DNA of 64,000 nucleotides from Arabidopsis thaliana (taxonomy: Eukaryota; Streptophyta; Magnoliopsida; Brassicales; Brassicaceae), in assembly GCF_000001735.4 (NCBI RefSeq), contig NC_003070.9, positions 8,742,001 to 8,806,000 on the forward strand, in the 5' to 3' direction. Position numbers and translations under genes: made by a program. Below are positions 1-14,221 of this stretch, piece after piece. The notes beneath the pieces are model-generated. The model saw only the letters and a program-made list of their open reading frames with translations. It made no database searches and had not been told where the DNA came from. Numbering within the stretch: position 1 is the first letter of the stretch; each line of letters opens with the position of its first letter.

Positions 1-209
1 TTCCACCAAATCAAATAATCTCTCAAAAACCCTAATTTCTCTTTTTCTTCTCTGATCAAAATTGTTCGTTCCTCTCCCTTTTCATCTTATCGGAATGCTT
101 ATTTTCTGGTCGCCAATCGAAGTCTAAACCCTATTTTCTTAATCTTCTAGGGTTTCGAAAAGGGAGGAGAGTGAAAGATATACATACATACACACGAAAG
201 GGGTTTAAG
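1..209 (+). promoter_or_regulatory. THO2 5' leader / proximal promoter
   Basis: Pyrimidine-rich sequence with several CCCTAA/ACCCTA-type motifs (29-34, 127-132) and no in-frame ATG before 210. I infer a transcribed leader of THO2; the transcription start cannot be fixed from sequence. Confidence 0.5.
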
Positions 210-3200
210 ATGTCTCTTCCGCTACTGGAGTGTAAGTACGTGACGGAGGAGTTTGTTCGTGAAGGTAAGAATGGCAACTATGGAACCAAGCTGCCCAGCT
301 CTGTGCCGATGCTTCGTTTCCTCTACGAGCTCTCTTGGATTTTGGTATACACACAAACACCACCTTCTCTTCCTACTACTATCCAATCACGCGTATATGT
401 TGTTCGAGTTCCTCAACGGTGCCTCGTGATGGATTATTAGGTTCGTGGCGAATTGCCAATTCAGAGCTGTAAGGCAGTGTTGGAAGGTGTGGAGTTTTTG
501 GATAAGCCATCGAGAGAAGAATTAGCTTCGTGTTTTGCGGATGTTGTGACTCAGATAGCTCAAGACGTAAGTCCAATTACAGTTTTGACATCCTTAGCTC
601 AGAGATGATTGTGCAAGGTTATTGATACTGATCGTTGGATTGATTGGGTTCGTGTTCTCTTTGCTTTGTTTTGCAGCTTACCATGTCGGGAGATCAACGT
701 TCTCGTCTAATCAAATTGGTGAGTGCTAGAATTTATTTTACGTTTTGAAAATTGATCATTGTTTGGATTTGTTAGTCTTGAGGAAAGATAATTCTAGCTC
801 TTTAGATATTAGTGATCACAAAAAGTAACATCCTATGAATAGATTAGGCATGTGGTGTATAGCTATCAGTAGTGTCCTAAGGTTCAACCAACCGATGGCT
901 CATCCTGGGCAGGTTGCAAGAAAGTTCCTGATTGTAAAAGGCTACTTCATCCTAAGGAGCTGAAACTTTGACCATAGTGCCTTAGATGATCTATTAGCGT
1001 AGTTTGGTATTGAATTTTCCTTGTATGCTTGATCCAATGTTCTCTGATGAGCTGCTTACAGAGGAGTTGTTAGCATATGTCTTATTTTATTGAATTTGAT
1101 GATTGCGTACTTTAGTTTCTTCCTTAAAATATTCTTTCTGTTCTCATTTACCATCTCCTCAAGGTTTCTATGCTCACAGCTAATGAACCAATTGTTCTTT
1201 TTTGGTAGGCGAAATGGCTTGTGGAATCACAGACAGTCCCTCAAAGGCTTTTCCAAGAGCGTTGCGAGGTAAACATTATGTTACGTTCAGCCAATGAAAC
1301 AGAGTAATACGTAGAGAATCTTTATATTAATAGAACTTAAAACAAGAAAATACAGCTTTGAGAGGTTTCTTAATAGAGTCCCCTCTTATCCCCCCTTCCA
1401 CCTTTCACTAGTTCTCGATAACTCCCTCACTGGTACCCCTCATCTATATAGCATGTGCATCATGCAATCCTACTGCCCATCATAGAAACCGTAGCTTGAA
1501 CAAGTCTGGAGTGATAGATAGAGACTGCTAAATAATAGTTATTGTAGCTGCTAAGGTAGTTATAGAAGTTAACTTCAAGGCTGTAGCCTGTTTCGAATGT
1601 CACATTAATCCCTTAAGACTGAAGAATTGTCCTCAAAGATCCAGTGGACCAGCTGGTCTCACGGAATAGCCCTCTTCTTCTTGCTGTAGATGTAAAGGAT
1701 AGGAGCGGGCAAGTCCTAAAATGTTTGTTATTATTCCCAATTTGAGTAGTTTGTACCCCACCCACTTAACCTCTCTATTTTCTTGATCAGTAAGAAGAAA
1801 ATTTTCTGAAGGCGTTTTATTTATTTTATTTTAGGAGGAGTTTCTCTGGGAAGCTGATATGGTTAAAATAAAGGCCCAAGATTTGAAGGGGAAAGAGGTG
1901 AGGACTTCACACTTCTGTAACTGCTGTATTAATATGACTTCACACTTTAGTCATCAATGCAGCTGCACTGTGCTCTGATTTACGTAATAGTTACTCTGAG
2001 TGAATTGCTATTGCGAAAGATTAATGCTTATAAGAATTTCTACTTTACCTGTGTAACTACTGCTCATTGTTTATAAGTAACAATTCTGGTTGATGCTTCT
2101 CAGGTGCGATTAAACACTCGTCTTCTGTACCAGCAGACAAAGTTCAACTTACTCCGTGAAGAAAGCGAGGGATATGCCAAATTGGTTCGTTATAGAAGAT
2201 CTCTAGCAGTCTAGTTTTTTTTTTTTTTTTTTTTTTTATCTATTGTCATTCTTTCTGTCCACTTCGTTTCTATTGTCTTTTCTTAGATACTCTTTACTTC
2301 TGTTTTTTCTGAAACACAACTTTAAGGAATACCCCTTTAGTTTTTGGAAGGGATGATCTTTTCAACAATGCTGATTTGGCCTTTCCTTTTCACACGGTTC
2401 CAGTTGGAAGGCATATCTTCTGCTAGTTTTATTACCTATAACTGTGCAGAGTAATGAACATATTATCTCAGTAGAGATTCGATTAAGTCAGATTATACAT
2501 ACACCAACTTATAGCAGTTCCTTTTTGTGGAGTGCAGGCCACTCTTTTGTGCCGAGGATCTGCAAGTTCTTCGCACAATGCATCAGCAGCAACGATGGGA
2601 ATTATCAAGGTTTTGATTCGGCCAATACATTATATTTCGCCCATTTACTTTTTCTGAACTTTATATTTTCTTGCAGTCATTAATTGGGCATTTTGACCTG
2701 GATCCAAACCGTGTTTTCGACATTGTAAGTTTTCACTGTTGCTTCTGTCATATTTTTGTTTGATATTGCATAACGCATCAATCTGTCCTTCCCGATTAGT
2801 AATAATGTACCCTTTGTTTTTGATGAATAGGTTTTAGATTGCTTTGAACTCGAACAAGATTACGACACATTTCTCAATCTAATTCCTATCTTTCCCAAGG
2901 TTTGGAATGTCTTCCTCGTATTTTTATCTTCTAATGCTTAGCTCAAGAGACTATTTTTTGCTAAAAAAAATAATTTTCATGTGCAGTCTCATGCTTCACA
3001 AATTCTTGGATTTAAATTCCAATACTATCAGAGACTAGAGGTGAATAGCCCTGTTCCAGTTGGGCTCTATAAGCTTACAGCCTTGCTAGTAAAGGAAGAG
3101 TTTATCAATCTTGAAAGCATGTGAGTAGTTTTTTCTTCAACTGTTTTTTCCGCCCTTTCCTTTCTTGCTTTCAAGGTCTTTGGAGCCTCTCGGGAATATT

Positions 3201-6200
3201 CAAAATCGAGCATTATGTGTAGCCTTAAGAAAGTATACTGGTTTTATCTTTTGTCGTAGACTGAAGTCTCCTTACTAATTGGATACTTGTAGGTAGTCTT
3301 CTTCATGACGATTTCTTTTCTTTTCATTATGTGAGAATAAGGTTATACTTGCACACTGGTTTTTATCCTTTTTTGCAGACTGAAGTCTTCTTTCTAATTG
3401 GATTCTTGTACATGTCTTCTTCATAACGAGTTTTTTTTTTCATTGAGAATAGGACTAGATCAGTTGGAATGTAAATGAAAGATTCTCTTCTCTTCTGCAC
3501 CTGTCTCTTGTTTCTAGTTGTTTGGTATCAATTTTAAGTTTGTTTCTTACTGTACTCTGAAAGTTACTTTTTTACTTTGAGATTGCTCTTAAGGAGGACT
3601 AGCTAGTAGACTTAATTTATTTTCTCGTGAGCAACTCACTCAATTCATTAACTTATTTCATCAGTGTACTGATTCGGTGATTACTAGATTGCTACATTTC
3701 TTTGTGCCTCTAACAAGTGAAATCATACTGAATGTATGGACCCAATATTCTTATACTTTTTTGCCTGGCTGTTGTGAACAGATATGCACATCTGCTACCT
3801 AAGGACGAGGAAGTTTTTGAGGATTATAATGTTTCTTCTGCAAAGCGGTTTGAAGAGGTACAGTTCAATATATGACCTCGTCCTTATGCTTAGAGATGTT
3901 TTAAGATAGTTTTGTTCTGGCCTACCGTAAGTTGTCTATATGTTTCTTATGTGTTAAAACCTTTTTTTCCCTTGAGACAAACGAACAAACATGGTTTCTC
4001 TGCTCTTGTGGTAATCTGCTAATCTTGCCTTCATAAATTTAATAAATACTTAGATACTAAGCACTTCTCCATCTTCCTGGAAGCCAGCCAATTATTTTTT
4101 GTTTTTTGTTTTTTACTTTCATAGATTTATTCATGAGTTATTATTTTTACAAGTCCTTCCTTTTATACAGGCCAATAAAATTGGAAAGATTAATCTCGCT
4201 GCTACTGGGAAGGATCTTATGGAAGATGAGAAGCAAGGAGATGTCACAGTAGATCTCTTTGCTGCTTTAGACATGGAAAGTGAAGCTGTTACTGAGCGAT
4301 TACCAGAGCTTGAAAATAATCAGACTCTGGGCCTACTTAATGGTTTCCTCTCTGTGGACGATTGGTATGAACACCGAATCATATCTTTTTACTTAACAAA
4401 TCCACTGTCGTCAAACCAGTCCATTTGGTTAACAGGTTTCTTGAACCAGTGCATGTTAAATTTTAAGTTTTATTATTCTTCATGAGCATGAGATTTCTTC
4501 GTGGAGTACTCTATATATGATTGTTATTTTTTTGATAATTGCATCACCTTCTGTAACTTGAAAATTGAACTTGAGGGCATATTGGATGACTGTTACTGGT
4601 GTCTTCTGCCGAATTCACATCTCAGGATCCATACTATCCTAGAAAATTTGTTTACATACAAAGCTATTTTGTATATTTAACTTATATTAAAAGCTTGCTA
4701 ATTAATCTTCCCCTTTCTGCTCAACTGAGGTGAAAGCTCTTTTTCTTATTATTTTTATATTAACTCACTTCTTTTCAGGTATCATGCAAATATCTTGTTC
4801 GAGCGTCTTGCACCTCTTAATCCAGTGGCACACGATCAGATCTGTAGTGGGTTGTTTAGGTTAGTGAGTAATCCTTTAGCGCAAACTATTCTGCACCAGA
4901 TTTATAGCGGCTTCATTTCTTTGCATCTTCAGCTCTATGTATCCAAAGAGATACTGCAGCTCTGGCCACTAATCTATGATGACAACAATGATTTTTTTGG
5001 TCTATGTTTTCAGGCTTATAGAGAAGTCAATCACTCATTCTTATCGCATTGCTCGTCAGACACGTTTTCAAAGTTCTTCTTCTGCGAGCACAGTTAAGCT
5101 CACACCCACTGCTAATACGACAGCTAATAGGACTTATCTAGATCTTCCGAAAGAAGTGTTTCAAATGCTTGTTACTGTTGGACCCTACCTCTACCGCAAT
5201 ACACAATTGTTGCAGAAGGTGCGCTGACCTTTAAAATATTGAATGTTCTATACAAAATTAAAGATTGAAGCTGATATATATTTATCACGGTGGCAGATTT
5301 GTAGAGTATTAAGGGCTTACTACTTGTCGGCCTTGGATCTTGTTCGCGATGGGTCAAATCAAGAAGGTAGTGCATATGAAGTTTCTCGTGGGCACCTGAA
5401 AGAAGTTAGGTTGAGAGTGGAAGAAGCTCTAGGAACATGTCTTCTGCCATCGTTACAGTTAGTACCTGCAAATCCAGCAGTTGGTCATGAGATTTGGGAA
5501 GTGATGAGTCTCCTTCCATATGAGGTTGACTTGCTACTGTTTATTTGTTCCAAATATCTTTGTGTAGAATGTGATTTTCAATATTACTGATTAATTTCGT
5601 ATTTAGGCTCGTTATCGCTTATATGGTGAGTGGGAAAAGGACGATGAGCAGAATCCTTTGTTGTTGGCAGCAAGGCAAGTGGCAAAGGTATAGTAGTATG
5701 ACTCCTTTGATTCTCATATAATACAAATGGAAAGATACATCCTCCAGATCCTCATGAGACTACTCTCGTATGTCAGTTGGATACTAGAAGAATTCTGAAA
5801 CGGCTTGCAAAAGAAAATCTGAAGCAGTTAGGAAGGATGGTGGCAAAACTAGCTCATGCCAATCCCATGACGGTGCTTCGGACAATTGTAAATCAGGTGT
5901 CGATCTACTACAAACTGTTGCGTTGCTTCTATTTTGTAATTGAATTGTTCTGACGGGGCTAACTGTCATGTTCTTGTTACACAGATTGAAGCATACAGAG
6001 ATATGATTGCTCCTGTTGTGGATGCCTTCAAGTACTTGACACAGGTCCGTGACCCCTTTTCTTTTGTCTTTTTTGTATGATATGCTCATTTCACCTTATG
6101 CCCTTACTCTCCCAGGTTTTTGTCCATTTGGTCGAAAAAATGCAATTTTGATGAGATAGATGGATGGGACTTTTGAGTGATTATGATTTGGCTTTGTAGG

Positions 6201-9200
6201 TTTTCTACTGATACATGTTACACATTCAGTCTAGCATTCACTCTGGGGTAGGTTTAAATGTGGGATATGGAGATTTGTTGGTTTGGTTGAGCTTAGGCAA
6301 TAATGAAGTAATAGTCATTAAAAATTAGGATGCAATCAGATTGATCCGAATATTCTAAGAGGTTTTTCAATAAATGTTTATATTTATCGTTCTAGCAACA
6401 ATCTTTTGTTTGCTAAGTTACCTGAAGTCAGCTTTCCTTGTCAACTTATTGTTGTTTTTGAGATGTTTCTGCCTCTGTTATGCACGCTCTGATTCTTTCT
6501 AAATTATTCCTGATGCACAGCTTGAGTATGATATCCTGGAATATGTAGTGATTGAGAGACTGGCACAAAGCGGACGAGATAAACTTAAAGACGACGGGAT
6601 TAATTTATCAGACTGGCTTCAATCTTTGGCATCCTTTTGGGGTCACCTGTATGTGTTCTTCTTTGGAAACATTAATACATGCTATAAATAGTTTCAGTAC
6701 TTATTTAGAAAGATTAATTGCGTACAGCAGGCATATTTCTGTTATGCCGAGGATAGAAAGAAAAATGCAGTATTGTTTTAGTGTAAAACTGTTTAAAGAG
6801 TGAACTTGTATTTCTGATGTTTAAAACCATTGTGGTTACTTGGTGAATTTGTTAGTACCCTTCCATCTTCTATGTTGACTTTAAGTGTTCATTCTCTTGA
6901 AGACGTGTTGTTGTAAGATTTTGGTTGGTCAATTTTGGATTGCCTTTGTGTTTTGATTTTACCCTTTTAATCTTTTCGATAATCAGTTGTTTATGCTAGT
7001 AATTTAATTTGCTGGAATTTTGGATGATATTTACTTTCTGCAGAAGTTGAGCTTTTCCATATTGCTCACATGATCTATGCTAGTTTGCCTGAGAGGATGA
7101 GTCGTGCTTTGCTTTAAGCTTTAGGTTTTTTCATGTGTTCTTCCTGTTAGGTTTCTTGACTGCTCTATCTTTTTCCTTGATTGCCATTCCTCCAACTCTC
7201 TTACTGCAAGATGCACATATAATGTTATTCAGAAAGTAATAAAAGCTGTACTGCAATCTTTTTGGAATGTCTTCGTAACCTATATCATGTTTTTCAGGTG
7301 TAAGAAGTATCCATCAATGGAGTTGAGGGGTCTTTTTCAGTATCTCGTAAACCAGTTAAAGAGGGGCCAAGGGATTGAGCTTGTTCTTCTCCAGGTACGC
7401 TTTTGGTTTGTAATTCTTATGTACTTATTCAGACTAAGGGTGGCTGACTGTAATTTCATAATGACTGTAGGAACTGGTCCAGCAGATGGCAAATGTACAA
7501 TACACTGAGAACCTTACTGAAGATCAGTTGGATGCCATGGCAGGAAGTGAGACTTTACGTTATCATGCAACATCATTTGGCATGATGCGAAACAACAAGG
7601 TTTGTCTTTTTGATCTTCAAAAATTCAAAATAACTTACTGAATCTTGAAAGAGCCAAGCATTGGTGCTTACCACAAGTGCTTTTATAAGCTTTTGCATCT
7701 GTTTATGCTAACACTGGTGTGCGTTTTATATATGCATTTGCATGCATACATGTTTTTTACAAACATGTGAAGGGTTGTGGAAAATTTGTTTTGTTTGAAG
7801 TCATTCATTTAGAATGTCTGGTCTTGTAAGAAAGGCTTTTCATTTAACACCTCATCTATTCTTCTATAGATACTAGGCACTATGTAGATAAAAACAAATG
7901 TGCTTGCGATAGTGGCATCAGTGTTAATAAGTTTGTTTATTTACCTAGGATATCATTGACGTATCTTAGTTCTTAAACATTTCTGATTCATCTTCCTGTT
8001 TTTCTTCAGGCACTTATCAAATCATCAAACCGTCTACGAGATTCGTTACTTCCAAATGATGAACCAAAGTTAGCTATCCCCCTTTTGTTACTTATCGCGC
8101 AGCATCGTTCTCTGTAAGTAGACAAATCTGAACACTCAAAATTGTTTGACATTTTAGAAGTGTGCATTAATTGTTTGCATAGAGCATACACGTCTTTACT
8201 GGAGCAGGATGCACATCATTATACCTGGAAACATAAATTGGCACGGAAAAAGAAATCGATGTCTAAAAACTTTATATACATTGTTATATATTTTGGTGTG
8301 ACTATGGACAATGTTCCTGTCTCTAAATTGAGTATTGTGCTGTACACATTCATTTAGTCAACAAACCATGATGTTCATGATTTATTCTATTATAATGTAA
8401 GCTTCCTGATATGCAGAGTTGTGGTGAATGCGGATGCGCCTTATATTAAGATGGTCACTGAACAGTTCGACAGATGTCATGGAATTCTTCTCCAATACGT
8501 GGACTTCCTTTCTAGTGCTGTCAGTCCTACTACTGCTTATGCTCGGCTGGTACCTTCGCTTGATGAGCTTGTTCATACATACCATCTCGAAGCAGAGGTT
8601 GCCTCACTCTTCAACAATATGAATTGTTGACTTTTTCTAGTCTACATCGTTAGCTACTATAGCCGCCTTTTAGTGATTACTGCTCTGCATTTTGAAACCC
8701 AGACTTATGTTATAAATCCCATGCCAGGTCGCATTTTTGGTATTTCGCCCTGTGATGAGGCTCTTCAAGTGTCGACGGAATGGTGATGTTTCATGGCCTT
8801 TAGATAGTGGGGAATCTATGGATGCGGATTCTGAAATATCAGAGTCTGAGAGTTCCATGATTCTCGATGTCGGTACATCTGAAAAAGCTGTAACGTAAGA
8901 TTTCAACTCAACCTGTAGTATATTTGGTTGTAGTTCAAATAGTCTCTTTCTAAAGATTTAAAGTGATAAGAATTAGTTATTTAATTGCATTACAAGTAGA
9001 TGCTGATCTATTGGAGTTCCTCTTGCTGTAAAGTAATTAGTTATTTAATTGCATTTAATTACTTCATCAATGTGTTTGCAGGTGGTCTGATGTTCTTGAT
9101 ACAGTAAGGACAATGCTGCCCTCAAAAGCTTGGAATAGTCTATCGCCAGACCTCTACGCTACATTTTGGGGGCTTACGCTTTATGATCTCCATGTCCCCA

Positions 9201-12200
9201 GAAATCGTTATGAGTCTGAGATATCTAAACAGCATACTGCCCTTAAGACACTTGAAGAGGTTGCTGATAATTCTAGCTCAGCAATTACCAAGAGGAAGAA
9301 AGAGAAGGAAAGGATTCAAGAGTCTCTTGATCGTCTAACCGGTGAGCTGAAAAAGCATGAAGAACATGTGGCTTCTGTCCGTAGAAGGCTTTCACGTGAA
9401 AAGGATACATGGTTGAGCTCCTGTCCAGATACTTTGAAGATTAATATGGAGTTCCTGCAGCGTTGTATTTTCCCTCGTTGCACATTTAGCATGGCAGATT
9501 CTGTGTACTGCGCGATGTTTGTAAATATGCTTCACTCGCTTGGAACACCCTTTTTTAACACTGTCAACCACATTGATGTCCTGATATGTAAAACGCTGCA
9601 ACCAATGATCTGCTGCTGTACTGAATATGAAGTTGGAAGACTGGGGAGGTTTTTGTTTGAGACCTTGAAGATTGCATACCACTGGAAGGTAACTATTGAA
9701 TATTATTATTCTTTGACAATCAAAGTATAGAATCGGGGTTTTCTTTCTAACCTAGTTACTAATGCTGTTGTTGTTTCTAATCTTTTCTCAGAGTAAAGAA
9801 TCAGTCTATGAACATGAGTGCGGAAACATGCCAGGGTTTGCTGTTTATTATAGATACCCGAACAGCCAGCGTGTCACATTTGGACAATTTGTGAAGGTTT
9901 GAAATTCTGATCCCTGACTTGTATATCTATTACTTTTAGTCGTATAAACTTTTTAACTTGTCTCAAGTTTTAGGTGATATAAACTCTAGAACTGTCTTCT
10001 ACAGTATTTAGCTATCACGTGTTCTGCTTCAATTAATGGTAACAAAGTCTTGTTCCTTCTGTGTTTCATGTCTGTTTCATCTGTTGATCTGAAAGGTACA
10101 TTGGAAATGGAGTGGAAGAATCACACGACTTTTGATCCAGTGTCTGGAGTCTAATGAGTATATGGAGATTCGTAATGCCCTTATTATGTTAACAAAAATA
10201 TCTGGTGTTTTCCCAGTTACTCGGAAAACTGGGATAAACCTTGAGAAACGGGCAAGTACCTCTTGACGAGCTATTCTTATGAATCTGCTTTCAATTAGTG
10301 TGATTTCTATCTTTCCCTGTGTTTTTTTTGTGAAAAGATTAATCTTTCCTTTCTTTGGTGGTTTGGTCTTTCAGGTAGCCAAGATTAAAAATGATGAGCG
10401 AGAGGACCTTAAGGTCTTAGCAACTGGTGTTGGGGCTGCTCTGTCTGCAAGAAAAGTGAGTGCTAACCATAGCAATTTCATGTTCAGTGTTTTATACAAT
10501 TTCACTGAATGTCGTTTATTTGCAGCCACATTGGGTTACAGACGAAGAATTTAGCATGGGCTTCCTTGAACTAAAGGCTCCGCCAGTACATACTCCAAAA
10601 CATGCTTCTTCCCAGAATGGCTTGTTAGTTGGTGTCTCCCAAGGTGAACCAACTGGGGAAAGAGCTACTGTTAACCAGCAGCCTGAGTCTGGTGGATTGG
10701 GCAAGGACCAGATGTTGAAAACTAAACCTCTAGATGGAAGAACGGAAAGTATACCTTCAAAATCTGATCAAGGACATCTAAAATCAAAGGGAGGCAATCC
10801 ATTGGATTCCCAACCATCCATATCTAAGAAGTCAATGGAACAAAAGGAAACAGATGAAACACCCAGAATATCTGACGAGAATCCTGTCAAACCTGCTTCA
10901 AAATATTCTGAAGCCGAGGTATGGCCATGCTATTTTTTCTCTTTTATTTCTTAGGTTACCAATCCCTACTTTATTTGTGAAACCAAATTTTGTCACTAGT
11001 ATGTGTTCACAGAAATTATGTAGGAAAGTTATCCTGCCCATTCTATCTTATTTGTTTGGTAGAGCCAATTCTACTTTCTTGTTAATTATTTTCTAAAGGA
11101 CTGATTTAGGGGAAGTAATGCTTAGAATTTATATTTTGGGGATACCTGATTTAAGGGTAGACATAAGGAATGTGTTTAACCTATCACGTGGGACCTGGGT
11201 TGTGAGTGAGAGCTCTAAGGTCAATTGTTTAATATGATGCAATATGCTACAATCTACACTCTTCGCCTTCACCCTTTTTATGTTGGAAACTGGTAGCTGA
11301 AAAAATTCAGCTAATCAGCTATTCAGGAAGTTTTGGGGATCTAACTTTGTATTATGTATAATTATTTTTGGCTGGCAGTTAAAAGCTTCCTCTAAACGAG
11401 GTGCGTCAGTGAACAAATCTGCAAAGCAAGATTTTGGAAAAGATGATGGAAAGTCCGGTAAAGCTATTGGAAGAACATCCACAGCTGACAAAGATCTTAA
11501 TTATCTGGAGAGCAGGCAATCAGGTTTGACCAAAGCTCTTTCCAGCACAGCAGCCAATGGTAGCATAGCTACTGGGTCGTCCAAAGGTTTGATCTCACCC
11601 ACAAAACTATTAGATATTCGTAGAAGCTAATGTAAGTTGAAGGTATTCTGACTTTAATTTCTGAAGCAGTAAAAGATGATGGCGCTGAAGCTTTGGATGC
11701 ACAAAAGCAATCTTCTCGGACTGTTCATTCCCCTAGGCATGAAATTGTCACTTCTGTGAGATCCAGTGATAGGTTACAAAAACGAGCTAATGCTGTTGAA
11801 GATAGTGAAAGGATAAGTAAACGTCGTAAAGGAGATGCTGAGCACAAAGAGCATGACAGTGAGCCTCGATCGAGTGACCGAGATAGATCAGTCGAGGCCC
11901 GATTGGATTTAAACAAAACAGTTACTGATGACCAAAGCACCCATAGGGATCAAGATAGATCAAAGGATAAGGGTTATGAAAGACAGGATCGAGACCACAG
12001 AGAAAGAGTCGATCGTTCTGATAAACCTCGTGGAGATGATGTTGAGAAAGCACGAGACAAATCCTTGGAACGTCATGGTAGAGAACGCTCAGTTGAGAAG
12101 GGTCTAGATAAAGGAACAACTAGGAGTTATGATAGAAACAAGGATGAAAGAAACAAAGATGATAGAAGCAAACTGCGTCATAGTGAAGCATCACTTGAGA

Positions 12201-13243
12201 AATCTCATCCTGATGACCATTTTCATTCTCAAGGTTTACCCCCACCTCCACCTTTACCTCCTAACATCATTCCACATTCTATGGCCGCAAAAGAAGACCT
12301 CGAAAGAAGGGCTGGCGGTGCAAGGCATTCTCAGAGGCTTTCCCCGAGGCATGAAGAAAGAGAGAAACGACGCTCTGAAGAGAATTTATCAGTTTCTGTG
12401 GATGATGCAAAACGTAGAAGAGATGATGATATTAGGGACCGAAAGCGAGATGACCGAGAAACAATCACTGTGAAGGTATAGCTCCCTCTTTACATATTAG
12501 GAACTGCAGAATATCGGCAGTAGCTGCATCATCATGGTTCTTTGTCTTATCTATTTTTTTGTTATGGTTATTCGTTTCTGATTTCTTTAAGTGGTTATTT
12601 TGTTTGATACATTTGGTTAGTTTTTATCATTAAAAGGGAGAAACTCGATGAAGTGTTTTCCGCAGAGATCTCCCTATTTGACTATAGGAATAAACATCTT
12701 ATCTACTCTATGCAGGGAGAAGAAAGAGAAAGGGAAAGGGAAAGAGAGAGGGAAAGAGAAAAAAGCCTCCCTTTGAAAGAGGATTTTGAAGCCTCCAAGA
12801 GAAGGAAGCTTAAGAGGGAGCAACAGGTCCCATCTGCAGAGCCAGGAGAATACTCTCCTATGCCACATCATTCGTCTTTATCGACCAGTATGGGACCATC
12901 ATCGTACGAAGGCAGAGAGCGGAAGAGCAGTAGTATGATTCAACACGGAGGTTATCTTGAAGAGCCAAGCATCAGACTTCTTGGAAAAGAAGCTTCCAGC
13001 AAAATGGCTCGTCGTGATCCTGACCCGTATCCTTAAATAAAAGAGCCAACTTATAAAATCTCTCTGCTTGAGTATTGCATCATGATTCAAATCCTTATAT
13101 GATGCATCATTGAATGGTATCTTCAGAATTGCAAAATCCAAATCCAAGAATAGCAATTTCCTTGACATTGCTCTAGAATCTATGACCGTGAATGGGAAGA
13201 CGACAAGAGGAGAGCAGAGCGGAAGCGGAGAGATCGGAAGTAG
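210..13243 (+). CDS. THO2: THO complex subunit 2 (THO2/THOC2), 33 exons
   Basis: Core scaffold of the nuclear THO/TREX complex, which couples transcription to mRNA export. I read 33 exons, in frame throughout: 210-344, 441-566, 677-718, 1209-1268, 1835-1897, 2104-2184, 2538-2609, 2677-2724, 2831-2899, 2987-3120, 3782-3857, 4171-4364, 4779-4859, 5014-5218, 5297-5524, 5607-5687, 5777-5896, 5985-6044, 6521-6648, 7298-7394, 7471-7599, 8010-8113, 8417-8597, 8728-8894, 9082-9688, 9792-9896, 10096-10251, 10375-10455, 10526-10918, 11379-11586, 11670-12475, 12716-13026, 13177-13243. The sum is 5415 nt, 1804 aa. The THOC2 helical body is roughly residues 1-1210 (LIGHFDLDPNRVFDI is typical). The tail from about 1211 is Lys/Arg/Glu/Ser-rich and probably disordered, with a GEERERERERE tract near 1680. 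The start MSLPLLECKYVTEE lies in the first exon after a leader at 1-209. Confidence 0.95.
2215..2237. repeat. 23-nt poly-T tract in a THO2 intron
   Basis: Uninterrupted T run inside the intron after exon 6 (2185-2537). Likely length-variable; no function is inferred. Confidence 0.9.
10252..10374 (+). other. GC-AG intron of THO2
   Basis: Exon 27 ends at 10251 and the intron opens with GCAAGT instead of GTAAGT; the next exon opens after TTTCAG at 10375. The frame is kept (LEKR|VAKIKND). GC-AG introns are a known minor U2 class with an otherwise strong donor, as here. Confidence 0.85.
13027..13176 (+). other. Probable U12-type (minor spliceosome) intron, last intron of THO2
   Basis: The donor reads GTATCCTT, the U12 5' splice-site consensus. 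A perfect U12 branch-point match TTCCTTGAC lies at 13158-13166, ten bases before the CTAG acceptor (13173-13176). Removing 13027-13176 joins PDP to IYDREWEDDK in frame and gives the stop at 13241-13243. Retaining it would stop translation after only a few codons. Confidence 0.88.
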
Positions 13244-14221
13244 AGAGTGATGATTTGCAGATCCTTTGGTTTGTTCAACGAAGAGAGAGACAAATACTGG
13301 TATTGAACACTGCTTATGTTGTACACGTACTATTCAATGACCGTGCGGGTCTACTTTGTCATTTGGCTCCGCCGAGTTTGATAAATGACTTGCCAGACTT
13401 CAGATATATTCATAGCAATTGACTTATTCGAAATTTTTTTCAGATGATTTATGACTGAGCTTGTAAACTGTAGCTAGCCAGGGAAATTGATAGTGTAACA
13501 AATATCGAATTTTGTTTGGGGATTTTCTATGTGAGAAAAAAAAGCATCTGAAGACAATAATAACAAATGGTTCATCAAATTATATAGCTTTGACCTGCCC
13601 CGGTTTTATTAATCATGTCACTTTGCTCAGCTAAACACTGAAATAGTTACAACTTTTGGTTTGCAATGGGGATATGTGGAGTTGTAATGTTGATTATGCC
13701 CATTGATTTCCATTAACTTCGGCGAAATCAAGAGTAATATGTCTTTAGTTAAAGTCACGCTTTTGGTATATAAGCTGATGGCAAATAATTCCTTATGCTG
13801 TAATTTTCCTCGGTTGTTATCAGTGTGCTAAGGTAGTTATCTTATCCAAACCTATGGCTTAATCTCATCACAATCCAATGATGTAAAGGTAGACTAATGC
13901 AGATTGATTCTGTTCTTCTTGTGGAATAGTCATGAGTCAGATTTCTGAATTCTTTTAATGATTTCAACTTATTGAATTAGTCAGAGAATAATGTGACCAT
14001 ACAATCTGTTTGTTTCAAGTTAAACTAAGCAAGAAATAATCATCAATTACAAGTTTTAATTCCCAAAATTATCAGTTATTCCTATTTTCTTAACACCTTG
14101 TTGCCTGTGATAATCCAAAATCAAGCTCATTATTTTGGGTCATTAATTTATTTTTTATGAAACCATAAGAAAATAGTCACGAAAACAAAAACAATAGAGC
14201 AAAAAAGGGTTTTCAAAGAAA
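13244..14221. other. THO2 3' UTR and intergenic DNA
   Basis: AT-rich sequence with no supported ORF. The first 200-300 bases are probably the THO2 3' UTR; I see no single clear poly(A) signal. Confidence 0.6.

Noticed and set aside
12674..12871. Minus-strand Phe-rich ORF
   Set aside because: Complement of the RERERE-coding GA-rich exon of THO2.
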